Shown piece after piece: positions 1 to 9,323 of a stretch of DNA of 64,000 nt. Both the position numbers and the translations under genes were made by a program. Location: assembly GCA_024277285.1 (NCBI GenBank), contig JAJRVM010000178.1:12107-76106 (forward strand), in the 5' to 3' direction. The stretch comes from Planctomycetota bacterium. Lineage in GTDB: Bacteria > Planctomycetota > Planctomycetia > Pirellulales > Pirellulaceae. Under the pieces are notes generated by a model, which saw only the letters and a list, made by a program, of their open reading frames with translations, was not told the DNA's origin and ran no database searches. Each line of letters starts with the position of its first letter. The stretch's first letter is position 1.

Positions 1-2090
1 TCTTCCATGTCCGCGCCATCGATATCAAGATCGTCCACCGCATCCCAGAGTTCGTCCTCTGGTGCATCGTCGCGCCAATCGTCCGCCGGCGCATAGTCGG
101 TATAGTCGAAGCCACCCAAGCCGAGTGGCCCGATGACCTCCATTTCCTCGCGCGGCAACTCCATCAAGAATGGGCTGGTAGCTCGATTCTTCACCTCGCC
201 GCGCAGCGTTCGTTGCTGCACGGCACTCAGATGCAACTCTTCCTCGGCACGCGTCATGCCGACAAACAACAACCGCCGCTCCTCTTCCACCTGGTCGGGA
301 TCTTCCTTGCTACGCGCATGGGGCAACATCTCATCTTCCAACGCGACCACGAAGACGACCGGGAACTCCAACCCCTTGGCAGCATGTAGCGTCATCATCG
401 TGACGCAATCAACTTCCGTCTCCCAGTCGTCGATATCAGCGACCAGCGAAGTTTGCTCGAGGAACCCCTCAAGCGACGGGTCCTCGGGATGCGACTCGTC
501 GTACTAGCGCGCGTCGGTAAGCAGCTCGTCCAGGTTGTCGAGTCGCTGCCGTTCTTCCTCCGACGTCGCAGCCCCCAGACGCTCGCGATACTGCGTTACC
601 GCAAAGACGTTCTTCACAACCGCCTCGGCCGTCTCCCCGCCGGACAGTTGCATCGAGTCCATCATGGCGACAAACCGCGCCACATTCACGGCAGTCCGTT
701 TCGCCAACGACTCGATTAACCCGGCGTGTCGAGCGGCTTCAAACAACGGCAAACCGTTTTGACGCGCGTATTGCACAAGACGCTGCACGGTCGTCTTCCC
801 GATCTTGCGAGTTGGCGTGTTGACGATCCGCAGAAACGCGACGTCGTTGGCTGGATTATTCAGTAGTTGCAAGTAGGCCAAGATATCCTTGATCTCTTTG
901 CGTTGGTAAAACTCCAACCCGCGCACAATCTGATACGGCAAACCGACCGATCGCAGTGACCGTTCGAGCGTACGAGATAACGCATTCGTGCGGTAAAAAA
1001 TGGCGTGGTCGCGGCAACGCCGCCGCTGCGCCGCGATATCGTTGGCGATGCGCGCCGCAATGGCATCCGCCTCGTCGCGTCCCGTCGGATAGATCGTGAT
1101 CCGCACCGGCTTGCCTTCGCCGTTGTCGGTACGCATCGTCTTCGCCTTACGCTTCAGATTGTTCGCGATCAATTGGTCGGCCGCGCGCACAATCGACTGC
1201 GTGCTGCGAAAATTCTCCTCCAGACGGACCACGTGTACTTTTGGGAAATCTCGCTCGAACTCAAGGATGTTTCGGATCGTCGCGCCACGCCAACCATAAA
1301 TCGACTGGTCGGGATCTCCCGTGACCGACAAGTTGGGACGGTCAACCGACAAGGCATGTACAATCGCGTATTGAGCCAGATTGGTATCCTGATATTCGTC
1401 AACCATGATATAGCGAAAACGTTCGTCGAGCTGCCCGCGCAATTCAGCGTTGTTGCGCAGAAGCATCGCGACATGCATCAATAGGTCGTCAAAATCGACC
1501 GCGTTGGCCGCCAACAGACGCCGTTGGTAATGAGGGTAAATTCGCTCGACTAACGCTCCAATCGGATTGCCGGGCGCCGCCCGATATTCGCTTGGAACAA
1601 TCAGGTCGTTCTTGGCCCAACTGATCGCGGTGGCGATGCGTGCGGGAGTCTCATGAATCAACTCGACGTCGGAATCGGCAATCGCCTCGCGCAATAACTT
1701 CAAGCTGTCATCCATGTCGTAGATCGTGTAGTTCTCCTGCAGCCCTACCAGCGATGCGTGGTGACGCAATTGCTGAGCGCAGAAACGATGAAACGTCCCC
1801 ATCCATACGCGTTGCCCCGGACAAAGACGATCCAATCGCCGCCGCATCTCGTCCGCAGCCTTGTTGGTAAATGTCAGAGCTACGATCTGATGCCCGGCAA
1901 TTCCCTCAGACAGCATGTGAGCGACGCGGTGCGTTACCACGCGAGTCTTGCCACTGCCCGGCCCCGCCAAAATCAGCTGCGGACCCTCAATATGCTGGAC
2001 AGCTTCGCGCTGCGATGGTGTGAGTGACGCCAAGAGCGCGTCTTCGCCAGAAGGCGGCGCGCCGTTGGTTGTCGGCTGATTCGTCCCCAT
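1..2090 (-). pseudogene. pcrA: UvrD/PcrA-type DNA helicase, interrupted by an in-frame amber codon and partial at the left edge
   Basis: This is an SF1A 3'-5' DNA helicase of the UvrD/Rep/PcrA family, which acts in nucleotide-excision and mismatch repair and removes proteins from DNA. The first 528 codons carry the Q-motif region (LTPSQREAV), Walker A (AGPGSGKT), motif II (VDEYQDTN) and motif III/IV segments (GDPDQSIYGWRGA). The frame then meets TAG (complement of 504-506) after LLTDAR. The same frame stays open beyond it to base 3 and still encodes motif V (TLHAAKGLEF) and motif VI (LLFVGMTRAEEE), so one codon, probably CAG in the ancestor, separates two halves of a normal gene. The start is ATG at 2088-2090, preceded by GGAG four bases upstream; a longer upstream frame reads through a tandem repeat and is unlikely coding. 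A truncated product would lack motifs V and VI and should be inactive. Either a real nonsense mutation or a base-call error explains this. Confidence 0.85.
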
Positions 2091-2100
2091 GGTGCTCCGT

Positions 2101-2160
2101 GCCCGTTTGAATTGGCCCGTTTGAATTGGCCCGTTTGAATTGGCCCGTTTGAATTGGCCC
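2101..2160. repeat. 14-bp tandem repeat (4.3 copies) upstream of pcrA
   Basis: The unit GCCCGTTTGAATTG is repeated perfectly from 2101 to 2156, with four more bases of a fifth copy. It lies about ten bases upstream of the helicase start codon, in its 5' leader, so copy-number change would alter leader length rather than the protein. Confidence 0.9.
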
Positions 2161-2442
2161 AGCTGAGTTTGCCCAATTTGTGCTTGTCCAGAGATTGCCA
2201 GCCTCACAGTATAAGGCAAGCAAACGACCCACCGTCAGCCCCCACCCAATGGCGAGGTCGTGCTAGCGTTGCCGTTACATCCCCAGGTTTTTCTGAGAAA
2301 ATCCCCAGGTAGATCTAGCGCGCGACCCGTGTAGAGCGTTATACTGTCGTCGCGTTGAAACGGCTCGGAGGCCTTTGTGACCGAGAGCCGAGATCTATGT
2401 AGTTCTGTTGATTTCGTTTTCTTCGAGGGGGAGGGATAACCC

Positions 2443-2709
2443 ATGGGAACACGCATTCCATTGATTCGAGCTGAAGAGGAGTCGCGCAGCCTGCAGCAGC
2501 GTTTGGACATGAGCACGGCCGAGATTGGCTTGAGCGTTCGCACGACAAATTGTCTTGAGGAGCGTGGCATTTTCACCGTGAACGATTTGCTGCACTGCAC
2601 CCGCGCCGATTTATTGAGCATCTCGAATTTTGGCGAAAAGACACTTGATGAAGTGTATGCGGCACTCGACAAAATCGGCTTTGCGCGCGAAACCTGCCAA
2701 ACTGCGTGA
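2443..2709 (+). CDS. Stand-alone RNA polymerase alpha C-terminal-domain-like protein
   Basis: An 88-residue protein whose residues about 25-80 resemble the alpha-CTD of bacterial RNA polymerase: the segment IGLSVRTTNCLEERGI followed by VNDLL and ISNFGEKTLDEV matches the helix-hairpin-helix DNA/activator-binding fold. The N-terminal dimerisation domain of RpoA is absent. ATG at 2443 follows a strong GGGAGGG ribosome binding site. In RpoA this domain binds UP elements and activators, so a free copy could bind DNA or compete for regulators; that role is inference. It is transcribed away from the helicase and followed by a hairpin terminator at about 2821. Fold assignment is firm, function unknown. 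Confidence 0.85.
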   Translation: MGTRIPLIRAEEESRSLQQRLDMSTAEIGLSVRTTNCLEERGIFTVNDLLHCTRADLLSISNFGEKTLDEVYAALDKIGFARETCQTA

Positions 2710-2820
2710 CCGACTTGGCGCTGAGCTGGCAGCAAGAACGGGTTACGGTCGATCGCCCGGCGAGGACCAGATTCCGTACTGCGGGCGATCTTGCACTGGC
2801 ATCGCACTCACTGGCATCGC

Positions 2821-2855
2821 ACCCGGCCTGTAATTGGCAGCCGGGTGTCTTTCTT
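2821..2855 (+). terminator. Rho-independent terminator after the alpha-CTD-like gene
   Basis: ACCCGGC (2821-2827) pairs with GCCGGGT (2840-2846) around a 12-base loop and is followed by GTCTTTCTT. Upstream, a 15-bp unit ending GGCATCGCAC is present twice (2793-2822). Confidence 0.55.
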
Positions 2856-3578
2856 GGGTCTCCTCCCCTTTTTTCATGGCGCGTTTCCGAATCCACGTCG
2901 AGTTGCTCCGTTGCAACGCGTCAGTTCCTGCATTTCTGAGCCCCCATTCCGAAGCCTCACCGTGGCCGGTTGTGCGCAGGGAACATTCCGCGCAATCCGG
3001 TGCAACCCCTGACGCGATAAAAACTTACTGACCTGTGGTGGTTCTGTTTATCCCGTTATTGTTCCGCGAGCGAGTGGTCGATGTGAGACAAGCAGCCAGC
3101 AGGCGAAGTCCGACATTCTACTTACGGAGAAAAGGCTGGCACCACACTTTCTCTTCTTTGCCCGCCATTTTCTTTGCCCTCAAAGGAGAGCGACCAGAAT
3201 GTCAGCCACTTTGCGGTAGGAGATGAGGGCAAAGAAGATGAGGGGCAAAGAACAGCGTTTGATAGATTGAATGGCGATCAAGGCGGCTGTCCACCTGTGT
3301 TCGAGCGCAGTGCGTATGAAGTTGGAACACAAACCGTCGCGTCACCAATAGCAATACGGTCCCAAATCGTCGACTTTCTAGCAGCTCCGGCGCAAATCCA
3401 GGGGAATGGAACATCACAGCGTGAATCTCGCCAAATTCCCTGCAGGCAGCTACAGTTTCTCGCCACGAACACTAGAATGGGAAAAAAGAATCGAGCCCCG
3501 ACACAATCGTAGGCCCCGACACAATCGAAAGATTAGTTCGGTGTTTGGCAGCATGACGATCACCTATCACAGCTTCCC
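2856..3578. other. Intergenic region without a recognisable gene
   Basis: About 720 bases with only short, unconvincing frames. One inverted pair is visible: CTTTGCCCTC near 3172-3181 and GAGGGCAAAG near 3226-3235 could form a long-looped hairpin. The right end holds the leader and GGAAAG ribosome binding site of the next gene. Confidence 0.6.
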
Positions 3579-3593
3579 GGAAAGCTAACGACT

Positions 3594-4634
3594 GTGGCGC
3601 GCATTTTTCGACTTTGGGAGAAGAAACGGGGTGATCGGCGCACCGGCTCGGAATTTGTCGGTGGCCTGGGGGAAGCTCTGTTTTTTGGCGTGTTGTTCAT
3701 GCTCGGAGCGCTCTCGCTAGCCTATCTGGTCTCGTCGCGAGTATTGTCGGTTACGCCGCAGCTGTACCAACCTGGTTTTGGGTTCTGGCTGATGGTACTG
3801 GTAATGGTCTCGTTCACATTGCTTGGTGGCAGCGGCGTCGTTTACACCGTCTTACAGGTTGGCACTTCGGCCGAACGTCGTTCGGCGATGGCGCGCCGAG
3901 CTGCGGATATCGATCTCACTGGCGACGCCACCGCGTCACGTCGGGAATTCCCCACAATTCCAGGGGACGCCAATTTGACCAACAGCCCGGGGGTGCGTCT
4001 CGCTTACCGGCTGCCGGTCACCCACTCGGGTCCGTGGATACTGTTTGCCGCCACCGCTTTTTTCTTGATCTGGAACGGCATCACCGCGGTGTTGGTCATG
4101 GTGGCGATCAAGAGCCACGTTGCCGGGCATCCTGATTGGTTCCTAACTCTCTTTGTGCTTCCGTTCGTGGGCATCGGTATTTGGGCAACGTACTACTTTG
4201 CTCAACAGATGCTTTTACACACGGGTATCGGCCCGACTAATGTCGAGATCTCGGATCACCCGCTCGTGCCAAGCCGCGACTACCAGTTGTTCTTGTCACA
4301 AGCGGGACGTTTGCACATGCGTTGCCTCGAGCTTCTGCTGGTCTGCGAAGAAGAAACGACTTTTCGGCAGGGCACCGACATTCGGACGGAACGGTGTTGT
4401 GTTTTCAGCACCACGGTTTTCGTGGAAGAGAACTTCGAGATCATGCCAAGCCAGCCGTTCGAGCACGCGTGCGCGCTGCGGATCCCCGACCGCGCCATGC
4501 ATTCGTTCCGCGCTAAACACAATGCCGTGCATTGGATGCTCGTGGTGCGTGGCCAGGCCAAGTCATGGCCACAGTTTGAACGCAGTTTTCCGGTGATCGT
4601 ACACCCGGCTGAACAGGCCTCGGAGACCGTGTAA
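3594..4634 (+). CDS. Four-helix membrane protein with a cytoplasmic or periplasmic C-terminal domain
   Basis: A 346-residue protein with four predicted membrane helices at about residues 27-49, 62-88, 147-171 and 182-204. A hydrophilic loop of about 55 residues follows helix 2, and a 140-residue beta-rich C-terminal domain follows helix 4. It starts at GTG (3594) behind GGAAAG. The stop codon TAA is immediately followed by the ATG of the next gene, so the two are co-translated. I recognise no catalytic motif. The soluble tail and the partner gene, both beta-rich, suggest the pair forms a membrane-anchored assembly; this is inference. Confidence 0.7.
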   Translation: MARIFRLWEKKRGDRRTGSEFVGGLGEALFFGVLFMLGALSLAYLVSSRVLSVTPQLYQPGFGFWLMVLVMVSFTLLGGSGVVYTVLQVGTSAERRSAMARRAADIDLTGDATASRREFPTIPGDANLTNSPGVRLAYRLPVTHSGPWILFAATAFFLIWNGITAVLVMVAIKSHVAGHPDWFLTLFVLPFVGIGIWATYYFAQQMLLHTGIGPTNVEISDHPLVPSRDYQLFLSQAGRLHMRCLELLLVCEEETTFRQGTDIRTERCCVFSTTVFVEENFEIMPSQPFEHACALRIPDRAMHSFRAKHNAVHWMLVVRGQAKSWPQFERSFPVIVHPAEQASETV

Positions 4635-5069
4635 ATGGAACCCCTGATCAGCATTCGCATCCGCGCTCAACACCGCCCGTTCCAACCTGGACAGGAGCTG
4701 CAGTGTGAGTATCAGCTTGACGCGGTCGAGGCAAATGAGGTGCAAGCCCTGGAAGCGTCCGTGTTGTGGCACACGGAAGGCAAGGGAGATGAGGACTTGG
4801 CCGTCCATCATTTCGAGCGTTGCCTACCGTCCGATGTCGATGGCCGAGACCTGCGCGCGCTGCGTAAGCTGACGACGAAGCTGCCCAATAGCCCTCTGAC
4901 TTATGCTGGCGTCACCGTGAAAGTGCGCTGGTGTGTGCGCGTTCGTGCTTTCTTGCGCCGAGGTCGTGAAGTCTTTTTTGAACAAACGTTCTTGCTCGGC
5001 GACCTGCCGCCAGCACGAGCGGTAGGGCCCGACGACGCGGATGCGCCGAATGCTCCAGCAGATAACTAG
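4635..5069 (+). CDS. Small beta-rich protein, possibly arrestin-like
   Basis: A 144-residue soluble protein whose ATG abuts the TAA stop of the membrane-protein gene with no gap, a clear sign of translational coupling. The pattern of alternating hydrophobic strands, with an N-terminal FQPGQELQCEYQL segment and a later TYAGVTVKVRWCVRVRA strand pair, is reminiscent of arrestin/Vps26-like beta sandwiches. The C-terminus is an acidic, Ala/Pro/Asp-rich tail. No signal peptide or active-site motif is visible. Function unknown; it probably acts with the upstream membrane protein. Confidence 0.6.
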   Translation: MEPLISIRIRAQHRPFQPGQELQCEYQLDAVEANEVQALEASVLWHTEGKGDEDLAVHHFERCLPSDVDGRDLRALRKLTTKLPNSPLTYAGVTVKVRWCVRVRAFLRRGREVFFEQTFLLGDLPPARAVGPDDADAPNAPADN

Positions 5070-5200
5070 CGTTTTGGCAAAGCCACGCATGTGGGGCGTA
5101 ACGTGCTGCTAACACGACGATTCCTGCGGTTTTCGGTATAGCCAGCCCCACAATTGAGCTTGGACGCACCACGAATGCCGAAGCTTGCAACTGACGTAGC

Positions 5201-5797
5201 ATGAATTCACCTCCAGGAAACCCATTTTCGACTCGCCACGTACAACCCGGCGCACTGGCGTATGTCTTTCCCCCCGGCGTCGATGCCGACCAGCTCGTCA
5301 ACCGCCTACGCCACGCCGGCTGGCGCGGACAATTGCTCGGTCCGCACGGCGTGGGAAAGACAACGCTCCTACACTCGCTCCAACCCGCCTTGCGACATGC
5401 CGGACGTCACACCTCTTGGCATACGCTCCACGGGGGACAAACGCGACTCCCAAAGGGCCTGACGCTGCACTGGGATCACTGGAACCAACAGACACAGGTC
5501 ATCGTCGATGGCTACGAACAGCTTGGCTGGTACGCGCGCTGGCAGCTCAGTCGCAAGTGCCGTCAAACCGCAGCCGGATTGCTCGTGACCAGTCACACCA
5601 CACGCCGTTTGCCCATCATCCACAATCTCGAACCCGCACTGACCGTGACCCAACAACTGGTAGACGACCTGATGCAAGGCCACCCACAGGTGCTTGACGA
5701 CCAAGATGTTGCGAGCTGCTTTCAAACCTGTGCCGGTAATGTCCGTGAAACTCTGTTCGCATTATACGATCTGTATGAAATGCGCCGCAGAATCTGA
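5201..5797 (+). CDS. Small P-loop ATPase
   Basis: A 198-residue protein with a canonical Walker A (GPHGVGKTT, residues 47-55) and a Walker B-like strand (QVIVDGYEQ, about 99-107) followed by a sensor-like LVTSHTTRR. The layout, Walker A, about 45 residues, Walker B, then an Ser/Thr strand, is that of a minimal AAA/STAND-like ATPase. There is no helicase or transporter signature. ATG at 5201 has no clear Shine-Dalgarno. It lies 131 bases downstream of the membrane/arrestin-like pair on the same strand and could belong to that unit. Specific role unknown. Confidence 0.7.
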   Translation: MNSPPGNPFSTRHVQPGALAYVFPPGVDADQLVNRLRHAGWRGQLLGPHGVGKTTLLHSLQPALRHAGRHTSWHTLHGGQTRLPKGLTLHWDHWNQQTQVIVDGYEQLGWYARWQLSRKCRQTAAGLLVTSHTTRRLPIIHNLEPALTVTQQLVDDLMQGHPQVLDDQDVASCFQTCAGNVRETLFALYDLYEMRRRI

Positions 5798-6239
5798 CCG
5801 GACCAAGACATGCTCGGCGAACGGCAAACTGGGGAGCCTAGGGGATTGCCTAACTCCTCGACTTGACCAAATCCCGAAAAAAGGTGTCTGTGGCGAATAT
5901 TCTCCAAGCGTCACGACAATTCCGCCGCGCCGTCAGAAATTCAATTTCCTGTGCGTTTCTGTTAACTTTTCGACCTCCGTGACCTACCATTCAGCAGACC
6001 CACTGTACGCTCATGACGAGACGTTTTGTGTTCCCCAAGATGGGAATGTCTTGCCGAGCAGATCGGTTTCGACGCGCAAGCAGTATTCGCTTTGCTCGTC
6101 CAGTCACTTGCCACGCCGCCAGGCAAGCGTGCTGTGAATCGCACTGCCAAGACACGAGTAATCCCGAATTCCAAAGCTGCTTGAGGTTCTAATCAGACGC
6201 CTCTCGGGGCGCCGGTTCCAGCTGAAGCGGAGCGAGAAA
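5798..6239. other. Intergenic region without a recognisable gene
   Basis: About 440 bases between the P-loop gene and the secreted protein. A frame overlapping the P-loop gene continues to 6137 but has no start signal or plausible protein character. GGAGCGAGAAA just before 6240 is the ribosome binding site of the next gene. Confidence 0.5.
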
Positions 6240-7799
6240 ATGTACCAGTGGTCATGGCGATCTTCACTCATAGCCTTATTCGTGGCCGGACAGATGTCGG
6301 TTGCGGTGCACCCTGCTCAGGCCGGCCCTATCCTCGATTGGCTCTTCGGTCCCCAAGCGACCACCAGTAGACGCGTCGTCACCTACTACGTGCCGGCGCC
6401 AAGCTACTACTCGGGCCAAGTCGTCAGCAACTACCAAGGCTACGCGTCGACTACCCCGACCGTGGTCTATCGTGTACCCAATGCAACGTACGCCAACGCA
6501 GCTTACCCCAGTGCGACCTATTCCAGTGCGGTTGCAGCCTACCCGAGTTCCGGGTCGGCACTGGCCTATTCGGCCCCCACGACGACAACCTATCGTGTGT
6601 CCTCAGCTTATCTTCCTCCAACAGCCACTCGAACTGCGGCCACGACTTGCTACTCGCCAACCGTTACCTATCAGGCTCCACAGAATCTGTGCAGCCCGGC
6701 GCCGGTCGCCTGTGCGCCCCAACCGAGAACAAGCTCTTGGGGGCTGGGATCATGCCTGGGCCGCCGCTCATCATCGACGACCACCGTGGCGCGAGTGCCT
6801 CGGCAGGCATACTACCGGACCAGCTGGAAACAGATTCCGGTAACTAGTTACCGACCGATCACCTCGACCGATCCGATTACCGGAGCGCCGGTGACCGTGA
6901 TGAAGGCGTGCACGACATACACATGGCAGCCGACGCGGCGACGCTGCGGTTTCTTTGGCCGGCTGTTTGGGCGTTGTGACCCTGGCCCCGCTGCCACGAC
7001 CTGCACCCCCACCTGTGCTCCGACCCCATGCGCAACTCAATACGTCGAGAGTTCCAGCTGCTGTGGACCGGCCAGCGCCACGGTGACACCGTGTGGCCCG
7101 ACCATGTCGGCCCCCGCTGCCTCACCCTATTACACGCCCACTCCAGCCGCTCCATCGGCCGGCGCAAGTGTCTTTCCTCCCGTCACGTTGCCACCCACCA
7201 ACCTGGCCCCTCCAGTCGGGCCACCGTCGGGCTCAAACGTAATGCCACCCTCAGGATCCAACGTGATGCCGCCTTCGGGAAGACCGCAACCAGCCGACAC
7301 GCGCCCCAGCCTACTTGTACCAGGGACGCCGGGCACGAGTAGCGGGATTGCACCTCCGCAACCGCCGTCGACATCTTCGTATACTCCGTCTCCATCCCAT
7401 TGGAACAACGGCATACCGGGTACCGTCACACCGCCCGCGAATGACGCCGGGACGGCCGGCACCAGCCGTCCGTCTCCCACGGCGCCACATGCAAGTGTCA
7501 ATCGCATGGTACCGCTGCCAGCGGCTAGCGGCCCGGTTCTTCCGCGTAACAACATGAACCTCAGGCCGGTTCCTGATCCCGATGCTAAGCCAACGCTGCA
7601 CGAAGACAATGCCAACGCCCCGCATTTACTCGACCCACGCGATCAGTCGGCATCGTTGCGAGCTTCGCAGGCCTGGGCCTATACCACGATCTCGTGGTCT
7701 CAACCCCAACAACGCGTACCGCGCCGCGTCACCGCTCGTACTGCGAAACCCCAACACGAAGTGCTTGACGACACTGGCTGGTATAGTGTTGCCCAATAG
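6240..7799 (+). CDS. Secreted low-complexity Ser/Thr/Pro-rich protein
   Basis: A 519-residue exported protein. Residues 1-28 form a Sec signal peptide ending HPAQA-G, followed by ILDWLFG, a short motif that often begins planctomycete secreted proteins. The rest is rich in Tyr/Ser/Thr/Ala (residues 40-140), then Cys-containing blocks (CGFFGRLFGRCD, CTPTCAPTPC) and a Pro-rich part with the repeat PPSGSNVM. No enzymatic domain is visible. Such proteins are probably surface or matrix components; that is inference. ATG at 6240 is preceded by GGAGCGAG. It is transcribed alone. Confidence 0.75.
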   Translation: MYQWSWRSSLIALFVAGQMSVAVHPAQAGPILDWLFGPQATTSRRVVTYYVPAPSYYSGQVVSNYQGYASTTPTVVYRVPNATYANAAYPSATYSSAVAAYPSSGSALAYSAPTTTTYRVSSAYLPPTATRTAATTCYSPTVTYQAPQNLCSPAPVACAPQPRTSSWGLGSCLGRRSSSTTTVARVPRQAYYRTSWKQIPVTSYRPITSTDPITGAPVTVMKACTTYTWQPTRRRCGFFGRLFGRCDPGPAATTCTPTCAPTPCATQYVESSSCCGPASATVTPCGPTMSAPAASPYYTPTPAAPSAGASVFPPVTLPPTNLAPPVGPPSGSNVMPPSGSNVMPPSGRPQPADTRPSLLVPGTPGTSSGIAPPQPPSTSSYTPSPSHWNNGIPGTVTPPANDAGTAGTSRPSPTAPHASVNRMVPLPAASGPVLPRNNMNLRPVPDPDAKPTLHEDNANAPHLLDPRDQSASLRASQAWAYTTISWSQPQQRVPRRVTARTAKPQHEVLDDTGWYSVAQ

Positions 7800-8104
7800 C
7801 CTGACGGTACCGGCGCACCCCGGCGAAGGGCCCTTTTCATTTGCGTCCATCAACGGTCCCCCTCCTGCAGCGGCTTGGTGTGGGCCGACACCAACTGCTA
7901 AGTACGACAAGTGAACGCATGGGGCGGGCTGGCAACCACCTATGGCGCCACGCCCCGTTCACCCCCGCACCGCCAGAACCGACCTACTTGGTAGTCGCCG
8001 ACCACCACGCTAGGATGTGAGTTCGTGGGTGTTCCAAAGCTTCCCCCCAACCGCCCATTCGTGCGCAAGAAGCTGGTCAGTTCCTTTTCGTGGGTAGCAC
8101 CGCC
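7800..8104. other. Intergenic region
   Basis: The palindrome GAAGGGCCCTTTTC (7825-7838) may act as a weak terminator for the secreted-protein gene. The remainder holds no plausible gene. Confidence 0.4.
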
Positions 8105-9097
8105 ATGCCTGCCAACTTGACGGCACAGTATCTGAAAGCAGAGGCCGAGTACCGTCGCGCGTCGACGTCCGAGGAGGAACTCGAGTGGCTGCAGGTGATG
8201 CTGCGAGAGCTTCCCAAACATAAGGGGACGGACAAGCTCCAGGCTGATTTGAAGCACAAGATCAGCAAGGCAAAGAAGGAGTTGCAGCAAGGGCACGGCG
8301 CTGGCGGCAAGCGGGGTGGCCTGCGGATCCCGCGCCAGGGCGCGGGGCGTGCCGTGATCATTGGCGCTCCGAACGCCGGCAAGAGCCAACTACTGACCAG
8401 CTTCACACGAGCAACACCAGAAGTGGCACCCTACCCGTTTTCGACGCGCGCGCCGATTCTTGGCATGATGCCGTGGGAAGATGTCATGGTGCAACTGATC
8501 GACACACCCCCAATCACGCCCGATGTCTTGGACCCCAACACAATCGGTCTGATTCGCGGGGCGGACCTTGTGTTACTACTGGCCGACCTTGGCAGTGATA
8601 GCGGGGTCGAGGATTTCCAAGCCGTGCTCGACCGACTCAATGAAACCCGAACTCGATTGGCCGCATCAACCTATCTGGATGAAAACGACATTGGCTTGGC
8701 GTTCACCAAGACATTTCTCGTCTTCAACAAGATCGACGCCGCCGAGTCCAACGATCGACTCGAACTGTTCCGCGAATTCTGCCGCGTCGATTTTCCCGAG
8801 TACTCTATTTCCGCGCAACATGGCACGGGTCTCGAAGCACTGCGCGACGCCATCTACCAATCGATGGAGGTGGTCCGCGTGTACACGAAGATGCCCAACC
8901 AAAAAGAACCGGACTATGATCGGCCTTATACGATCCACCGTGGCGGTACGCTGCTCGAAGTGGCAGAGCTGATCCACAAGGACTTTGCCAAGGATTTCAA
9001 GAATGCGCGCGTTTGGGGCAGCCAAGTGCATGACGGCACGACCGTCAAGGGAGACTACGTCGTCCATGACAAAGACGTCGTTGAACTGCACATCTGA
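8105..9097 (+). CDS. DRG/Obg-like GTPase with C-terminal TGS domain
   Basis: A 330-residue GTPase of the OBG-HflX superfamily resembling DRG proteins. Residues about 1-65 are a charged helical region, G1 is GAPNAGKS (87-94), a switch-I segment PYPFSTRAP follows, G3 is DTPP, G4 is NKID, and residues about 255-330 are a TGS domain (PYTIHRGGTLLEVAELIHKD to VVHDKDVVELHI). DRG proteins bind ribosomes or RNA in Archaea and eukaryotes. The G3 motif reads DTPP instead of DxPG, which may affect hydrolysis. ATG at 8105 fits the family N-terminus; an in-frame GTG at 8090 would add five residues. It is monocistronic or weakly linked to polX 226 bases downstream. Confidence 0.85.
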   Translation: MPANLTAQYLKAEAEYRRASTSEEELEWLQVMLRELPKHKGTDKLQADLKHKISKAKKELQQGHGAGGKRGGLRIPRQGAGRAVIIGAPNAGKSQLLTSFTRATPEVAPYPFSTRAPILGMMPWEDVMVQLIDTPPITPDVLDPNTIGLIRGADLVLLLADLGSDSGVEDFQAVLDRLNETRTRLAASTYLDENDIGLAFTKTFLVFNKIDAAESNDRLELFREFCRVDFPEYSISAQHGTGLEALRDAIYQSMEVVRVYTKMPNQKEPDYDRPYTIHRGGTLLEVAELIHKDFAKDFKNARVWGSQVHDGTTVKGDYVVHDKDVVELHI

Positions 9098-9323
9098 GAA
9101 CGGGTCGCCATTATCGACGGCAGACAGGGCCAAGACGAGGAACCCGCCACATGACCTGGCTGGCCTTGTTGGTTTTCTCGGTATTGACGGTGCCTACGGA
9201 TAGTCTTGTGGCTGGTCCTCATGGCAACACCCATGCCCAGACCACTCGATGTCCATGGTTGCTGTGCCAGGCACCGGCTTTCGTCCGCGAACACGGGATC
9301 GGTCGTTTTCAAGAGGATTCATC

